Positions 13,731 to 21,183 of a DNA stretch of 38,501 nt are shown one piece after another. Both the position numbers and the translations under genes were made by a program. Below the pieces are notes generated by a model, which made no database searches, was not told where the DNA came from, and was given only the letters and a program-made list of their open reading frames with translations. The stretch comes from an uncultured Erysipelotrichaceae bacterium (GTDB lineage: Bacteria > Bacillota_I > Bacilli_A > RF39 > UBA660), in contig CACYLI010000010.1 in the NCBI GenBank assembly GCA_902775285.1, positions 1-38,501 on the forward strand, in the 5' to 3' direction. Position 1 is the first letter of the stretch. The number at the start of each line of letters is the position of its first letter.

Positions 13731-14106
13731 TTTTGATAAAGAAAACATCTTTGGTTTAGGTAACTCTAATGATGCTTATAAAAAGTATTTTATTGGAAAA
13801 AGTTATTTAAACATGCTTGCAAAAGTAGATGATGATAAAACTAAAAAAGTATTAAATGAAGTAAAGTTACAAAATGAAGAACCTACTTCATATCTATGTA
13901 AAACTGAAAATGGTGAACATATCATAGGGCATTATATTTTAAATAAAGACTTTGAACCAATAGCTTATATTCCATCTTTAGAAAATTATAAAAATGGAAA
14001 ACTAATACTGCAAGATTGGACAGATTATTATGAAGTTCCAATGTATACTGAAAAAGAAATTATTAAAAAGGCAAAAGAGTATTTAGAATCAAAAGGAAAA
14101 ATATAG
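13720..14106 (+). CDS. Unrecognised 128-residue protein coupled to the CMD gene
   Basis: The family is not firmly recognised. The first 30 residues (ENIFGLGNSNDAYKKYFIGKSYLNML) resemble the start of cupin proteins often encoded beside CMD-family genes. However, the metal-binding cupin motif GxxxxxHxH that should follow is absent. The rest is a compact alpha/beta sequence (TSYLCKTENGEHIIGHYILNKDFEPIAYIPSLENY) with no obvious catalytic residues. Its start codon lies inside the CMD gene, with GAGG before the ATG, and the GNAT gene follows 18 bp later. It may be a small adaptor or degenerate cupin; I cannot assign a function. Confidence 0.72.
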   Translation: MRNDFDKENIFGLGNSNDAYKKYFIGKSYLNMLAKVDDDKTKKVLNEVKLQNEEPTSYLCKTENGEHIIGHYILNKDFEPIAYIPSLENYKNGKLILQDWTDYYEVPMYTEKEIIKKAKEYLESKGKI

Positions 14107-14124
14107 TTTTATAGAGGCATTATT

Positions 14125-14607
14125 ATGAAAATAATAGAATATGAAGAAAAGTATTTAAATGATGTAAGAAATCTATTAACAGAGTTAGAAGAATATATTG
14201 TATCAATTGATGATGATCATTTGGATCAAGTACATCCTGAATATTATGAAAAAATGGCTTTACTTGATTTAGAAGAAGTAAAAAAGAAAAACGGAAAATG
14301 TTTTTTAGCAATTGATAATAATAAAGTAATAGGTTTAATAATGGGAATTATTATTGAATTCGATGAATATGATTATTTAGATTATAAGTGCCCTAAAGAA
14401 GGAGAAATTACTGAATTAATAGTTACATCTAAAATAAGAAGTCATGGTGTAGGACAAGCACTAATGAATAATATGGAAGAGTTTTTTAAAGAGAAAAAAT
14501 GTGAATACGTTTTAGTAGATGTATTTGCATACAATAAAAATGCAATCAATTTTTATGAAAAAAAAGGATATCATCCAAGAATGTATACTGATATTAAAAA
14601 ATTATAA
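14125..14607 (+). CDS. GNAT-family N-acetyltransferase
   Basis: The 160-residue protein is a typical GNAT. KCFLAIDNNKVIGLIMGIIIE is the beta3-beta4 region. GEITELIVTSKIRSHGVGQALMNNME carries the acetyl-CoA pyrophosphate loop (R-S-H-G-V-G-Q-A, motif A). The C-terminal VDVFAYNKNAINFYEKKGYHPR is motif B. The N-terminal YLNDVRNLLTELEEYIVSIDDDHLDQVHPEYYEK resembles small-molecule acetyltransferases, but no substrate can be given. It is the last gene of the flavodoxin-CMD group, followed by a strong terminator at 14623-14648. Confidence 0.9.
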   Translation: MKIIEYEEKYLNDVRNLLTELEEYIVSIDDDHLDQVHPEYYEKMALLDLEEVKKKNGKCFLAIDNNKVIGLIMGIIIEFDEYDYLDYKCPKEGEITELIVTSKIRSHGVGQALMNNMEEFFKEKKCEYVLVDVFAYNKNAINFYEKKGYHPRMYTDIKKL

Positions 14608-14622
14608 TTTATAAAAAAATCT

Positions 14623-14648
14623 AAAGCAGAATATTTTTTCTGCTTTTT
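14623..14648 (+). terminator. Rho-independent terminator after the GNAT gene
   Basis: Stem AAAGCAGA/TCTGCTTT with an 8-nt loop and a short T tail, immediately followed by a TGTTAAAAT extended -10 for the next gene. Confidence 0.82.
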
Positions 14649-14689
14649 ATGTTAAAATAAAGTTGTTTATTAAAAGAGGAGTGAAAAGT

Positions 14690-15181
14690 ATGATTAAATT
14701 AGAACAATATAGAGATTTATGGTTATCAGAAAAAATGGATGAAGTAATAGGTTTTTATCCAAGAGAGTTTTATCCACTTGATAATTTTTCTTCTTTTAAA
14801 GTTGAATGGAATGGATATTTATATTCTTCTTTAGAAGAAGCATATCAAGCAGCTAGTTTTATGGGGAGTGATGAAGAACTAGTTGAAAAGGTAAAACACT
14901 CTCATTCTGCAGATGAAGCTCAAAGAATTGCTTATGCTAATAGAGATAAACAAAGAAAAGATTGGAATGAAGTTAAACTTTTAATAATGGAAGAATTATT
15001 AAGATTAAAAATAGAACAAAATCCATATGTAAAAAAGAAATTATTACAAACGGGGGATTATATGATAGTAGAAGATTCTCCTAAAGATGCTTATTGGGGA
15101 TGGGGAGAAAATAGAGATGGAGAAAATAATTTAGGCAAACTTTGGATGAAATTAAGACGTGAATTAAAAGAGAGGGAATAA
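14690..15181 (+). CDS. NADAR family protein (YbiA-like N-glycosidase)
   Basis: The 163-residue protein matches the NADAR (DUF1768) family: an N-terminal FYPREFYPLDNFSSFKVEWNGYLYSSLEEAYQAASF segment with the conserved FSN/S-F and EHxxQ-like E-E-A-Y-Q motifs, and the C-terminal signature YWGWGENRDGENNLGKLWMKLR. Known members cleave the N-glycosidic bond of riboflavin-pathway intermediates (YbiA/RibX type) or reverse ADP-ribosylation of DNA or other targets; which applies here is unknown. The ATG at 14690 follows AGAGGAG; upstream extensions start before that site. One base separates its stop codon from the iscR-like gene, so both are read from the promoter near 14649. Confidence 0.88.
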   Translation: MIKLEQYRDLWLSEKMDEVIGFYPREFYPLDNFSSFKVEWNGYLYSSLEEAYQAASFMGSDEELVEKVKHSHSADEAQRIAYANRDKQRKDWNEVKLLIMEELLRLKIEQNPYVKKKLLQTGDYMIVEDSPKDAYWGWGENRDGENNLGKLWMKLRRELKERE

Positions 15182-15182
15182 T

Positions 15183-15578
15183 ATGAAGATATCAACAAAA
15201 GGAAGATATGCTTTAAGAGTAATGATAGATATAGCAAAGCATGATGAGAATGAATATGTATCAATAAAAAGCATATCTGAAAGACAAAATATATCTAATA
15301 AATATTTAGAACAAATAATATCAAAGTTAAGTAAATCTGGCTTATTAAAAACATCAAGAGGTCATACTGGAGGATATAAATTGTCAAAGGAGTCAAGTGA
15401 GTATACAGTAGGAGAAATACTAAGGGTTGCCGAAGGAAATTTAAATATTATTGATTGCATAAAAGACTATGATTGTCCAAGAAAAAATATATGTTCAGCT
15501 ATTAATTTTTGGAGGGGAATGGATACTATTATAAATGAATATGCAGATTCTTATACATTAGAAGAATTATTGAAATAA
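15183..15578 (+). CDS. iscR: Rrf2/IscR-family transcriptional regulator
   Basis: The 131-residue protein has the Rrf2 winged helix: MKISTKGRYALRVMIDIA, the recognition helix SERQNISNKYLEQIISKLSKSGLLKTSRG, and the wing GHTGGYKLSK. Three cysteines, Cys92, Cys98 and Cys104 (DCIKDYDCPRKNIC), match the [2Fe-2S] ligand spacing known for E. coli IscR; the fourth ligand His107 is not conserved (Ile here). It most likely senses Fe-S status and controls the downstream iscS-iscU genes. A CymR-like cysteine regulator is the alternative, but the three cysteines favour IscR. It is transcribed with the NADAR gene and separated from iscS by a 78-bp gap with a new promoter. Confidence 0.88.
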   Translation: MKISTKGRYALRVMIDIAKHDENEYVSIKSISERQNISNKYLEQIISKLSKSGLLKTSRGHTGGYKLSKESSEYTVGEILRVAEGNLNIIDCIKDYDCPRKNICSAINFWRGMDTIINEYADSYTLEELLK

Positions 15579-15607
15579 TAATTCTTTTATTTTTCTTTTA
15601 ATTCATA

Positions 15608-15636
15608 TTGAAATAGTAGGAAATGAGTTGTATAAT
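15608..15636 (+). promoter_or_regulatory. Promoter of iscS-iscU, candidate IscR target
   Basis: TTGAAA (15608-15613), exact 17-bp spacer, TATAAT (15631-15636). ATTGA and TCAAT flank the promoter as an inverted repeat and could be part of an operator, though no known IscR site is clearly readable. Confidence 0.68.
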
Positions 15637-15656
15637 CAATATTGAATGGAGGAAAT

Positions 15657-16835
15657 ATGAAAGAAATTTATTTTGATAATGCAGCAACTACTAGAATTGA
15701 TGATGAAGTATTATCTAGTATGATGCCATATTTAAAAAATGAATATGGTAATGCATCTAGTATATATAAATTAGGTAAAAGATCACATGAGGCAATTGAA
15801 AAAACAAGAGAAGAGGTTGCAAAAGTCTTTAATTGTGATAAGGATGAAATATATTTTACGTCTGGGGGAAGTGAAAGTGATAATACTGCTATTAAAGGAA
15901 TAGCTTATGCTAATAAAGATAAAGGTAAGCATATAATTACATCTAAAATAGAACATCCTGCAGTTTTAGAAACATGTAAAATGTTAGAACGTGATGGATT
16001 TGAAGTTACTTATTTAAATGTAGATGAAAATGGAATTATTTCATTGGATGAATTAAAAAAATCTATTAGAAAAGATACTATTTTAATATCAATAATGTTT
16101 GCTAACAATGAAATTGGTACGATAGAACCTATTAAAGAAATAGGTAAAATATCTCGTGAAAAAAACATTTATTTTCATACTGATGCAGTGCAAGCAGTTG
16201 GAAATATTAGAATAGATGTTAAAGAATTAAATATAGATAGTTTATCATTATCTGCACATAAATTTTATGGCCCAAAAGGTATTGGAGTTTTATATATGAA
16301 AAAGGGCATTAAGTTTAATGCTTTAATTAATGGTGGACATCAAGAAAAGAAAAAAAGAGCAGGTACTCATAATACTGCTAGTATAGTTGGACTTGGTACT
16401 GCATTAAAAATTGCATATGATAATTTAGAAAGTCATAATAAAAATATAAAAGAATTAAGGGATTATTATATTGAACAAGTAAAGGAAAAAATCCCATATA
16501 TTAAAATAAATGGTGATTTATATAAAAGACTTCCAGGAAATGCAAATATATCTTTTAGATTTATTGAAGGAGAAGGTCTTTTATTAAATCTTGATAATAA
16601 AGGAATTTGTGCATCAAGTGGTAGTGCTTGTACATCAGGTTCACTTGATCCATCACATGTACTTTTAGCAATTGGTTTACCTCATGAAATAGCACATGGT
16701 TCGTTAAGAATATCAATTGGAAAATATAATACTAAAGAAGAAGTAGATTATTTAATAAAATCTCTAATAGAAATAGTAGAAAAGCTTAGAAATATGTCAC
16801 CATTATATGAAGAGTTTATGGAAGGAGAAAAATAA
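15657..16835 (+). CDS. iscS: Cysteine desulfurase (IscS/NifS type)
   Basis: The 392-residue PLP enzyme converts cysteine to alanine plus a protein-bound persulfide. It starts with IYFDNAATT. PLP is bound through SLSAHKFYGPKG (Schiff-base Lys202) and contacts such as HTDAVQAVG. The catalytic persulfide cysteine is Cys325 in CASSGSACTSGSLDPSHVL, on the long loop typical of group I (IscS/NifS) enzymes. RISIGKYNTKEEVDYL is the usual C-terminal signature. GGAGG lies 4-5 bp upstream of the ATG at 15657; the in-frame TTG at 15642 lies before that site. It overlaps iscU by one base, so they are a desulfurase-scaffold pair. Confidence 0.95.
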   Translation: MKEIYFDNAATTRIDDEVLSSMMPYLKNEYGNASSIYKLGKRSHEAIEKTREEVAKVFNCDKDEIYFTSGGSESDNTAIKGIAYANKDKGKHIITSKIEHPAVLETCKMLERDGFEVTYLNVDENGIISLDELKKSIRKDTILISIMFANNEIGTIEPIKEIGKISREKNIYFHTDAVQAVGNIRIDVKELNIDSLSLSAHKFYGPKGIGVLYMKKGIKFNALINGGHQEKKKRAGTHNTASIVGLGTALKIAYDNLESHNKNIKELRDYYIEQVKEKIPYIKINGDLYKRLPGNANISFRFIEGEGLLLNLDNKGICASSGSACTSGSLDPSHVLLAIGLPHEIAHGSLRISIGKYNTKEEVDYLIKSLIEIVEKLRNMSPLYEEFMEGEK

Positions 16836-17284
16836 TGGATTATTCTGATAAAGTAATTGATCATTATACAAATCCACGAAATGTAGGAGAAATAGAAAAT
16901 GCATCTGGAATTGGAAAGGTTGGAAATCCAGTATGTGGAGATATAATGAAAATATATATAAAAGTTGAAAATAATATTATTACAGATGTAAAATTTAAAA
17001 CATTTGGATGTGGAGCAGCAATAGCTACTAGTAGTATATCTACAGAACTAATAAAGGGACTAACGTTAGAAAAAGCATTAGAACTTAAAAATGGAGACGT
17101 TGTTGATAAATTAGATGGGCTTCCTCCAGTTAAAATTCATTGCTCACTTCTTGCTGAAGAAGCTATTCATGAAGCAATAGCTGATTATTATAGAAAAGAA
17201 GGGAAAATGAGTGAAGAGGAAATAGTAAAAAAGTGTAAGTTAAAGAAAAATCATAATTCTTGTCCTCATAAAATATCAAACTAA
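16835..17284 (+). CDS. iscU: Fe-S cluster scaffold IscU/NifU N-terminal type
   Basis: The 149-residue scaffold has the three cluster cysteines Cys34 (GNPVCGD), Cys59 (TFGCGAAIATSS) and Cys103 (KIHCSLLAEEA), the Asp after the first Cys, and the LPPVK chaperone-recognition motif at 96-100. It resembles IscU, not SufU, because the SufU insertion between the second and third cysteines is absent. A short Cys-containing tail (KKCKLKKNHNSCPHK) extends the normal ~125-residue IscU. Its ATG overlaps the iscS stop codon (TAATG). The terminator at 17283-17307 ends the operon. Confidence 0.94.
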   Translation: MDYSDKVIDHYTNPRNVGEIENASGIGKVGNPVCGDIMKIYIKVENNIITDVKFKTFGCGAAIATSSISTELIKGLTLEKALELKNGDVVDKLDGLPPVKIHCSLLAEEAIHEAIADYYRKEGKMSEEEIVKKCKLKKNHNSCPHKISN

Positions 17285-17307
17285 GAATGTATTTAATACA
17301 TTCTTTT
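17283..17307 (+). terminator. Terminator of the isc operon
   Basis: Perfect 10-bp stem AAGAATGTAT/ATACATTCTT with a TTA loop and short T tail; the first arm overlaps the iscU stop codon. Confidence 0.85.
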
Positions 17308-17308
17308 A

Positions 17309-17317
17309 TGTTATAAT
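17309..17317 (+). promoter_or_regulatory. Extended -10 promoter of the YjbR/EVE-like gene
   Basis: TGTTATAAT, 19 bp before the start codon. Confidence 0.65.
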
Positions 17318-17336
17318 CTTTTTGGAGTTGTTAATT

Positions 17337-18359
17337 ATGGATTTTGAAGAGAGTATTTTTAAAAGAAGTATTGTAGATTTTAAAAAATTAGAACAATATG
17401 GATTTATTAAAAAAGATAATTTGTATTATTATTCAAAAAATATTATGAATGATAGTTTTAGGGTAGATATAATAATAGATAAAAAAGGAAAGCTAACTGG
17501 AAAAATAATAGATATAGAGTTTAATGAAGAATATAATAATTTTAGAATTGAAATAAATAATGGAGCTTTCGTAAACGAAATTAGAAACATTTATAAAGAA
17601 TTACTTATGAATATTAAAGATAATTGTTTTAATACTAAAGATTTTATTAGTTCACAAGCTAATAGAGTTAATAATTATATAAAAGAAAAATACAAAGATA
17701 CTCCAGAATTTTTATGGAAAAAGTTTAATGGATATGGAGTTTTTAGAAATAAGAATAATAGTAAATGGTATGCTATTATAATGAATGTTGATAAATCCAA
17801 AGTAGATAGTAATAGTAGTGGAGAAACAGAAATTATTAATTTAAAATTAGATAGATTAAAAATACAAGAGTTACTTAAAACTAATGGATTTTATAAATCT
17901 TATCACATGAATAGTAATGATTGGATATCTATTATTTTAGATGAAACATTAAAAGATGATATTATTTTTAAATTGATAGATGAATCTTATGATATTATAA
18001 ATGATAATGAATATTGGATAGTGCCCGCTAATGTTAAATATTATAATATATCAGATTGTTTTGAATTAGATGATGAAATAATATGGAAACAATCAAGCAA
18101 TATTGAAGTTAATGATATTGTTTATGTATATGCAGGAACACCATATTCATCTATACTATATAAGTGCATAGCAGTAGAAGTAAATATTCCATATGAATAT
18201 AGAGATAAAAATATTAAAATGAATAAAGTAATGAGAATAAAACTAATAAAGAAATATAATCCTGATAAATATACATTTACATATTTAAAAACTCTTGGAA
18301 TTAGAGCTATAAGAGGACCCATTAGAATTAATAAAAGTATAAGTAATAAATTAAAATAA
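17337..18359 (+). CDS. MmcQ/YjbR-like protein with C-terminal EVE/PUA-like domain
   Basis: The 340-residue protein seems to have three parts. Residues 1-100 are an N-terminal alpha/beta region without a clear match. The middle (about 105-225) follows the MmcQ/YjbR (DUF419) pattern: LWKKFNGYGVFRNKNNSKWYAIIMNV, then GFYKSYHMNSNDWISIILDETLKDDIIFKLIDESYDI. The C-terminal third (about 230-330) looks like an EVE/PUA-type fold, with YWIVPANVKYYN, DIVYVYAGTPYSSILYKCIAVEV and a basic end. EVE domains bind modified bases in several restriction and RNA-modification systems; YjbR proteins bind DNA. A nucleic-acid-related role is plausible but unproven. The ATG at 17337 has GGAG 9 bp upstream. Monocistronic. 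Confidence 0.72.
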   Translation: MDFEESIFKRSIVDFKKLEQYGFIKKDNLYYYSKNIMNDSFRVDIIIDKKGKLTGKIIDIEFNEEYNNFRIEINNGAFVNEIRNIYKELLMNIKDNCFNTKDFISSQANRVNNYIKEKYKDTPEFLWKKFNGYGVFRNKNNSKWYAIIMNVDKSKVDSNSSGETEIINLKLDRLKIQELLKTNGFYKSYHMNSNDWISIILDETLKDDIIFKLIDESYDIINDNEYWIVPANVKYYNISDCFELDDEIIWKQSSNIEVNDIVYVYAGTPYSSILYKCIAVEVNIPYEYRDKNIKMNKVMRIKLIKKYNPDKYTFTYLKTLGIRAIRGPIRINKSISNKLK

Positions 18360-18381
18360 AAAGCATTTAAATGCTTTTTTT
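18360..18381. terminator. Bidirectional terminator between convergent genes
   Basis: The palindrome AAAGCATTTAAATGCTTT (18360-18377) has T runs on both strands. It serves the YjbR/EVE gene (plus strand) and the small minus-strand gene that ends at 18380. Confidence 0.8.
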
Positions 18382-18646
18382 ATATCATATAGAAATTATC
18401 ATTAGTTTCAGAACCAGTACTTTCTAGTTTTTGTATTCTTGTATCTAATGATTTTATTTGTCTTTCTAATTTTGAAATTCTTTCTTCATAATCTGTATTA
18501 TTCATTATTTTATTTTGTTCTGGAATCATATTAGGTCCATATGCTTGATATTCACTATTCATGTTATATCCACTTGGAGGAATAAACATACCTGGATTTT
18601 GATAACCCTGTTCAATATTCTGATAAAACATACCTCTATTTTTCAT
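18380..18646 (-). CDS. Small Tyr/Asn/Pro-rich protein with C-terminal coiled coil
   Basis: The only convincing minus-strand gene in the window; 88 residues. The N-terminal half is rich in Met, Tyr, Pro, Gly and Asn (YQNPGMFIPPSGYNMNSEYQ), resembling low-complexity spore-coat or surface proteins. The C-terminal part (YEERISKLERQIKSLDTRIQKLE) is a clear heptad coiled coil that would oligomerise. The start is the ATG at 18646-18644, preceded by AGGTG; a GTG three codons earlier lies inside that site. It is divergent from trmB, with both promoters in the 68 bp between them. No function can be assigned; a structural or sporulation-related role is only a guess. Confidence 0.72.
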   Translation of the reverse strand: MKNRGMFYQNIEQGYQNPGMFIPPSGYNMNSEYQAYGPNMIPEQNKIMNNTDYEERISKLERQIKSLDTRIQKLESTGSETNDNFYMI

Positions 18647-18667
18647 ACTAATCACCTATAATAATAT

Positions 18668-18695
18668 ATGACAAAATTAAAAACTAGTGTATAAT
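18668..18695 (+). promoter_or_regulatory. Promoter of trmB
   Basis: ATGACA (18668-18673), 16-bp spacer, TATAAT (18690-18695), located in the divergent intergenic region. Confidence 0.6.
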
Positions 18696-18714
18696 ATTAT
18701 GGAAGAGGTGTTTT

Positions 18715-19332
18715 ATGAGATTAAAACATATAAAAAATGCAGATGAAATAATATTATTATCTCCTTATTTAATTAGTAATCCTACTGATTATAAAGGAAA
18801 ATGGAATACTTTATTTAATAATAATAATCCAATAGAAATAGAAATAGGTACAGGAAAGGGTAAATTTATTATAAGTAAAGCAATAAATAATCCTAATATT
18901 AATTATATAGGAATAGAAAAGTATTCAACTCCTTTAGTTGGAGCAACTAAAAAATTAGAGAGTATTAAGATTGATAATTTAAAATTAATTTGTTTTGATG
19001 CTTTTAATATAAATGATGTATTTGATAAAGAAATTAGTAAGATATATTTAAATTTTTCTGATCCATGGCCTAAAAAAAGACATGCTAAAAGAAGACTTAC
19101 ATCACCATCTTTTTTAAATAAGTATGATTTGTTATTCAAAAATGATAAAATTATAGAATTAAAGACTGATAATAAAGATTTATTTGAGTATTCATGTGTC
19201 ACTTTTGAAGAATATGGGTATAATATTACTAAAATAGATACTTCATATCTAGATGAATATACAACAGAATATGAAGATAAATTTATTTCAAATGGAGTAA
19301 ATATTAATTTTGTTCATGTTGAGAAAAAATAA
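18715..19332 (+). CDS. trmB: tRNA (guanine-N7-)-methyltransferase
   Basis: The 205-residue methyltransferase forms m7G46 in tRNA. The SAM-binding motif is EIEIGTGKGKFI (about 41-52). The family hallmark NFSDPWPKKRHAKRRLTSPSFL is present around residues 114-135, and the C-terminal region shows TTEYEDKFISNGVNI, matching the T-x-Y-E-x-(K/R)-F signature. Length is normal for a bacterial TrmB. GAGGTG lies upstream of the ATG. A separate promoter precedes the next gene, so trmB appears monocistronic or weakly coupled. Confidence 0.95.
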   Translation: MRLKHIKNADEIILLSPYLISNPTDYKGKWNTLFNNNNPIEIEIGTGKGKFIISKAINNPNINYIGIEKYSTPLVGATKKLESIKIDNLKLICFDAFNINDVFDKEISKIYLNFSDPWPKKRHAKRRLTSPSFLNKYDLLFKNDKIIELKTDNKDLFEYSCVTFEEYGYNITKIDTSYLDEYTTEYEDKFISNGVNINFVHVEKK

Positions 19333-19338
19333 ATATTT

Positions 19339-19347
19339 TGTTATAAT
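19339..19347 (+). promoter_or_regulatory. Extended -10 promoter of the lipoprotein gene
   Basis: TGTTATAAT, 21 bp before the start codon at 19369. Confidence 0.62.
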
Positions 19348-19368
19348 CTTATAGTAGTGGAGAAATAT

Positions 19369-19992
19369 ATGTTAAAGAAAATATTAATTATAATTTGTGC
19401 TTTTTTATTAGTAGGATGTACAAAAACTAATATTGATAATATGTCATTAGAAGAAATAGTTACATCTACTATAAAAAAAGAATCTAAACTTTATAATACT
19501 AATAGTATTGGGTATAAATATTATTTACCTACTGAATTTTCTGTTTATAAAGAAGATGATTTTGTTCAAGAATTATTAAGTCATAATAATTCATATTATT
19601 TAAATATAGATGTAGTAAGCTATTATTATAAAAATAATATTGTAAGTGAACATGATTATGATGATTATGAATACTTTACTTTTGAAAATAAAGATAAAAA
19701 TGGATACTTGAGAATAAGAAAAAATAGTGATTACTTTTTTGTTGAGTTGTGTTATAATTATGCTATAATAGAGGTAGAGGTAAAAGAAGAAGATATAAAA
19801 TATGCAGTATCTAGAAGTATCTCAATATTAAATTCTATTAGATATAATGATTTGGTAATAGAAAAGTATATTAATGATAATGATTTAGATTCTAGTGAAA
19901 CTGTTTATAAAATACCAGAACCTAAGAATAAAAATGAATCAAAAAATATTCTTGAATATATTGAAGAATATGAAACTAATGAAGAGCAATAG
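19369..19992 (+). CDS. Predicted lipoprotein of unknown function
   Basis: The 207-residue protein has a short lipoprotein signal: positive Lys residues, a hydrophobic stretch IIICAFLLVGC, and a lipobox Leu-Val-Gly-Cys with the modified cysteine at about residue 17. The exported part is acidic, with Tyr-rich strands (SIGYKYYLPTEFSVYKEDDF; NSYYLNIDVVSYYYKNN). It resembles small secreted lipoproteins of unknown function found beside cell-envelope genes. The ATG at 19369 follows GTGGAG; a GTG start at 19357 would put that site inside the gene. Fifteen bases separate it from the start of the next, envelope-related gene, so they are likely co-transcribed. Confidence 0.82.
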   Translation: MLKKILIIICAFLLVGCTKTNIDNMSLEEIVTSTIKKESKLYNTNSIGYKYYLPTEFSVYKEDDFVQELLSHNNSYYLNIDVVSYYYKNNIVSEHDYDDYEYFTFENKDKNGYLRIRKNSDYFFVELCYNYAIIEVEVKEEDIKYAVSRSISILNSIRYNDLVIEKYINDNDLDSSETVYKIPEPKNKNESKNILEYIEEYETNEEQ

Positions 19993-20007
19993 AAAGAGGT
20001 GCATATC

Positions 20008-20880
20008 ATGGGAGTGTTCAGCAAACTTAAAGGCATTTTTTATGACGAAGTAGTAGTTGACGATGATGAAGAAGAAGTAGAATTAAATAAAGTTAATAAA
20101 GTTATAAAAAAAGAGCCAATTAAAGAAGTAGTAGAAGAAAAACCAAAGATAGAAGAAATTAATTATAAGACTATTGAAGTTGATAAGGAAGAAGAACCTG
20201 TTATAAATAAACCAGAAACTACATTTAGTGAAAGAGATTTATTTAGAAGTGAAAGAACTTTTAACTTTGTTGATTTTGATGATATGGAAGACGAGAAAGA
20301 AAAAGAAGTAGAAATACCAAGAAGAAATGTTTTATCATCAAATAATAGAAATACAAAAGTTGAATCACCAACTATTAGTGATACACCTAAAGTATTTAAA
20401 CCTACACCTGTTATTTCACCAATTTGGGGAGTTATGAACAAAGATTATAAAGTTGATGAAATAAAAGATAAAGAAGTATCAAGTGAAAATCAATTAAGTT
20501 CAGCGATAACTTCTTATGATACAGTTAGAAGAAAAGCATATGGTACTTTAGAGGATGAACTAGAAGACACATTAAACTCTATGAATAATATAACAACAGA
20601 TACTATAAATGAAGAAATTAATAAAGTTGATAAAGATGTTGATTTATTAGAACAAAAAACTTCTAAAATTGAAGATTTAATTAATAAAATAGAAGAAGAA
20701 ACTAAAGATATGGATAAAACATTATCTATAGGTGAATTAGAAGATAGAGTTGAGTTAGAAAATTTTGAAGATGAAGAAGAAAAAGAAGAAGATAAAAATG
20801 ATAAAACATTAACTGATGCAACTTTAGAACATGATTTATTCAATCTAATTGATTCTATGTATGATGATAAGGAGGAATAA
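20008..20880 (+). CDS. Acidic low-complexity protein with coiled coils
   Basis: Family not recognised. The 290-residue protein begins MGVFSKLKGIFYDEVVVDDDEEEVE, reminiscent of the SepF N-terminus (short amphipathic helix plus acidic stretch). A long charged linker follows. The motif FKPTPVISPIWGVMNKDYKVDEI (about 131-153) looks like a conserved interaction block. From about residue 195 there are coiled coils, and an acidic segment ends in LFNLIDSMYDD. It has no TM segment. It is followed immediately by a single-pass membrane protein and a YtxH protein, so it may belong to an envelope or division-site complex. AGAGGTG lies upstream of the ATG at 20008. Confidence 0.78.
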   Translation: MGVFSKLKGIFYDEVVVDDDEEEVELNKVNKVIKKEPIKEVVEEKPKIEEINYKTIEVDKEEEPVINKPETTFSERDLFRSERTFNFVDFDDMEDEKEKEVEIPRRNVLSSNNRNTKVESPTISDTPKVFKPTPVISPIWGVMNKDYKVDEIKDKEVSSENQLSSAITSYDTVRRKAYGTLEDELEDTLNSMNNITTDTINEEINKVDKDVDLLEQKTSKIEDLINKIEEETKDMDKTLSIGELEDRVELENFEDEEEKEEDKNDKTLTDATLEHDLFNLIDSMYDDKEE

Positions 20881-20883
20881 AAA

Positions 20884-21183
20884 ATGATGGAAACAGTAAA
20901 GTTAATAGCACTTATTCTAGTGTGTGCATTATTGATAGTATTAATAGTTCTTGCATTTAAGTTAGATGGAACCATAACAAGAATTAATTTACTTCTAGAT
21001 GATGTTAATGCTAAAGTAAAAACTCTTGATAGGGTATTTGAATTAGTTGATACCGTAAATGATAAAATTTCTATTTTAGGAGATAGTATTATTGGAATAG
21101 TTAGTGGTGGAATAAAAAGAATATTTAAAGATAAAAAGAATAAAAATAAATATAAATTTGAGGAGGAGGATGAAGATGAGTAA
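20884..21183 (+). CDS. Small single-pass membrane protein (DUF948-like)
   Basis: The 99-residue protein has one N-terminal TM segment (about 5-25, LIALILVCALLIVLIVLAF) followed by a cytoplasmic helix (TITRINLLLDDVNAKVKTLDRVFELVDTVNDKI). This is the usual pattern of the DUF948 or YtxG-type proteins encoded next to ytxH in many Firmicutes. A basic stretch and a very acidic tail end it. The RBS GGAGG lies 8 bp upstream of the ATG. Its last codons overlap the start of the YtxH gene by 8 nt, so the two are coupled. Confidence 0.84.
   Translation: MMETVKLIALILVCALLIVLIVLAFKLDGTITRINLLLDDVNAKVKTLDRVFELVDTVNDKISILGDSIIGIVSGGIKRIFKDKKNKNKYKFEEEDEDE

Noticed and set aside
20514..20975. Long Ser-rich open frame on the minus strand
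   Set aside because: It is the antisense of Glu/Asp/Lys-rich codons of the acidic protein and the next gene; no ribosome binding site or promoter fits.
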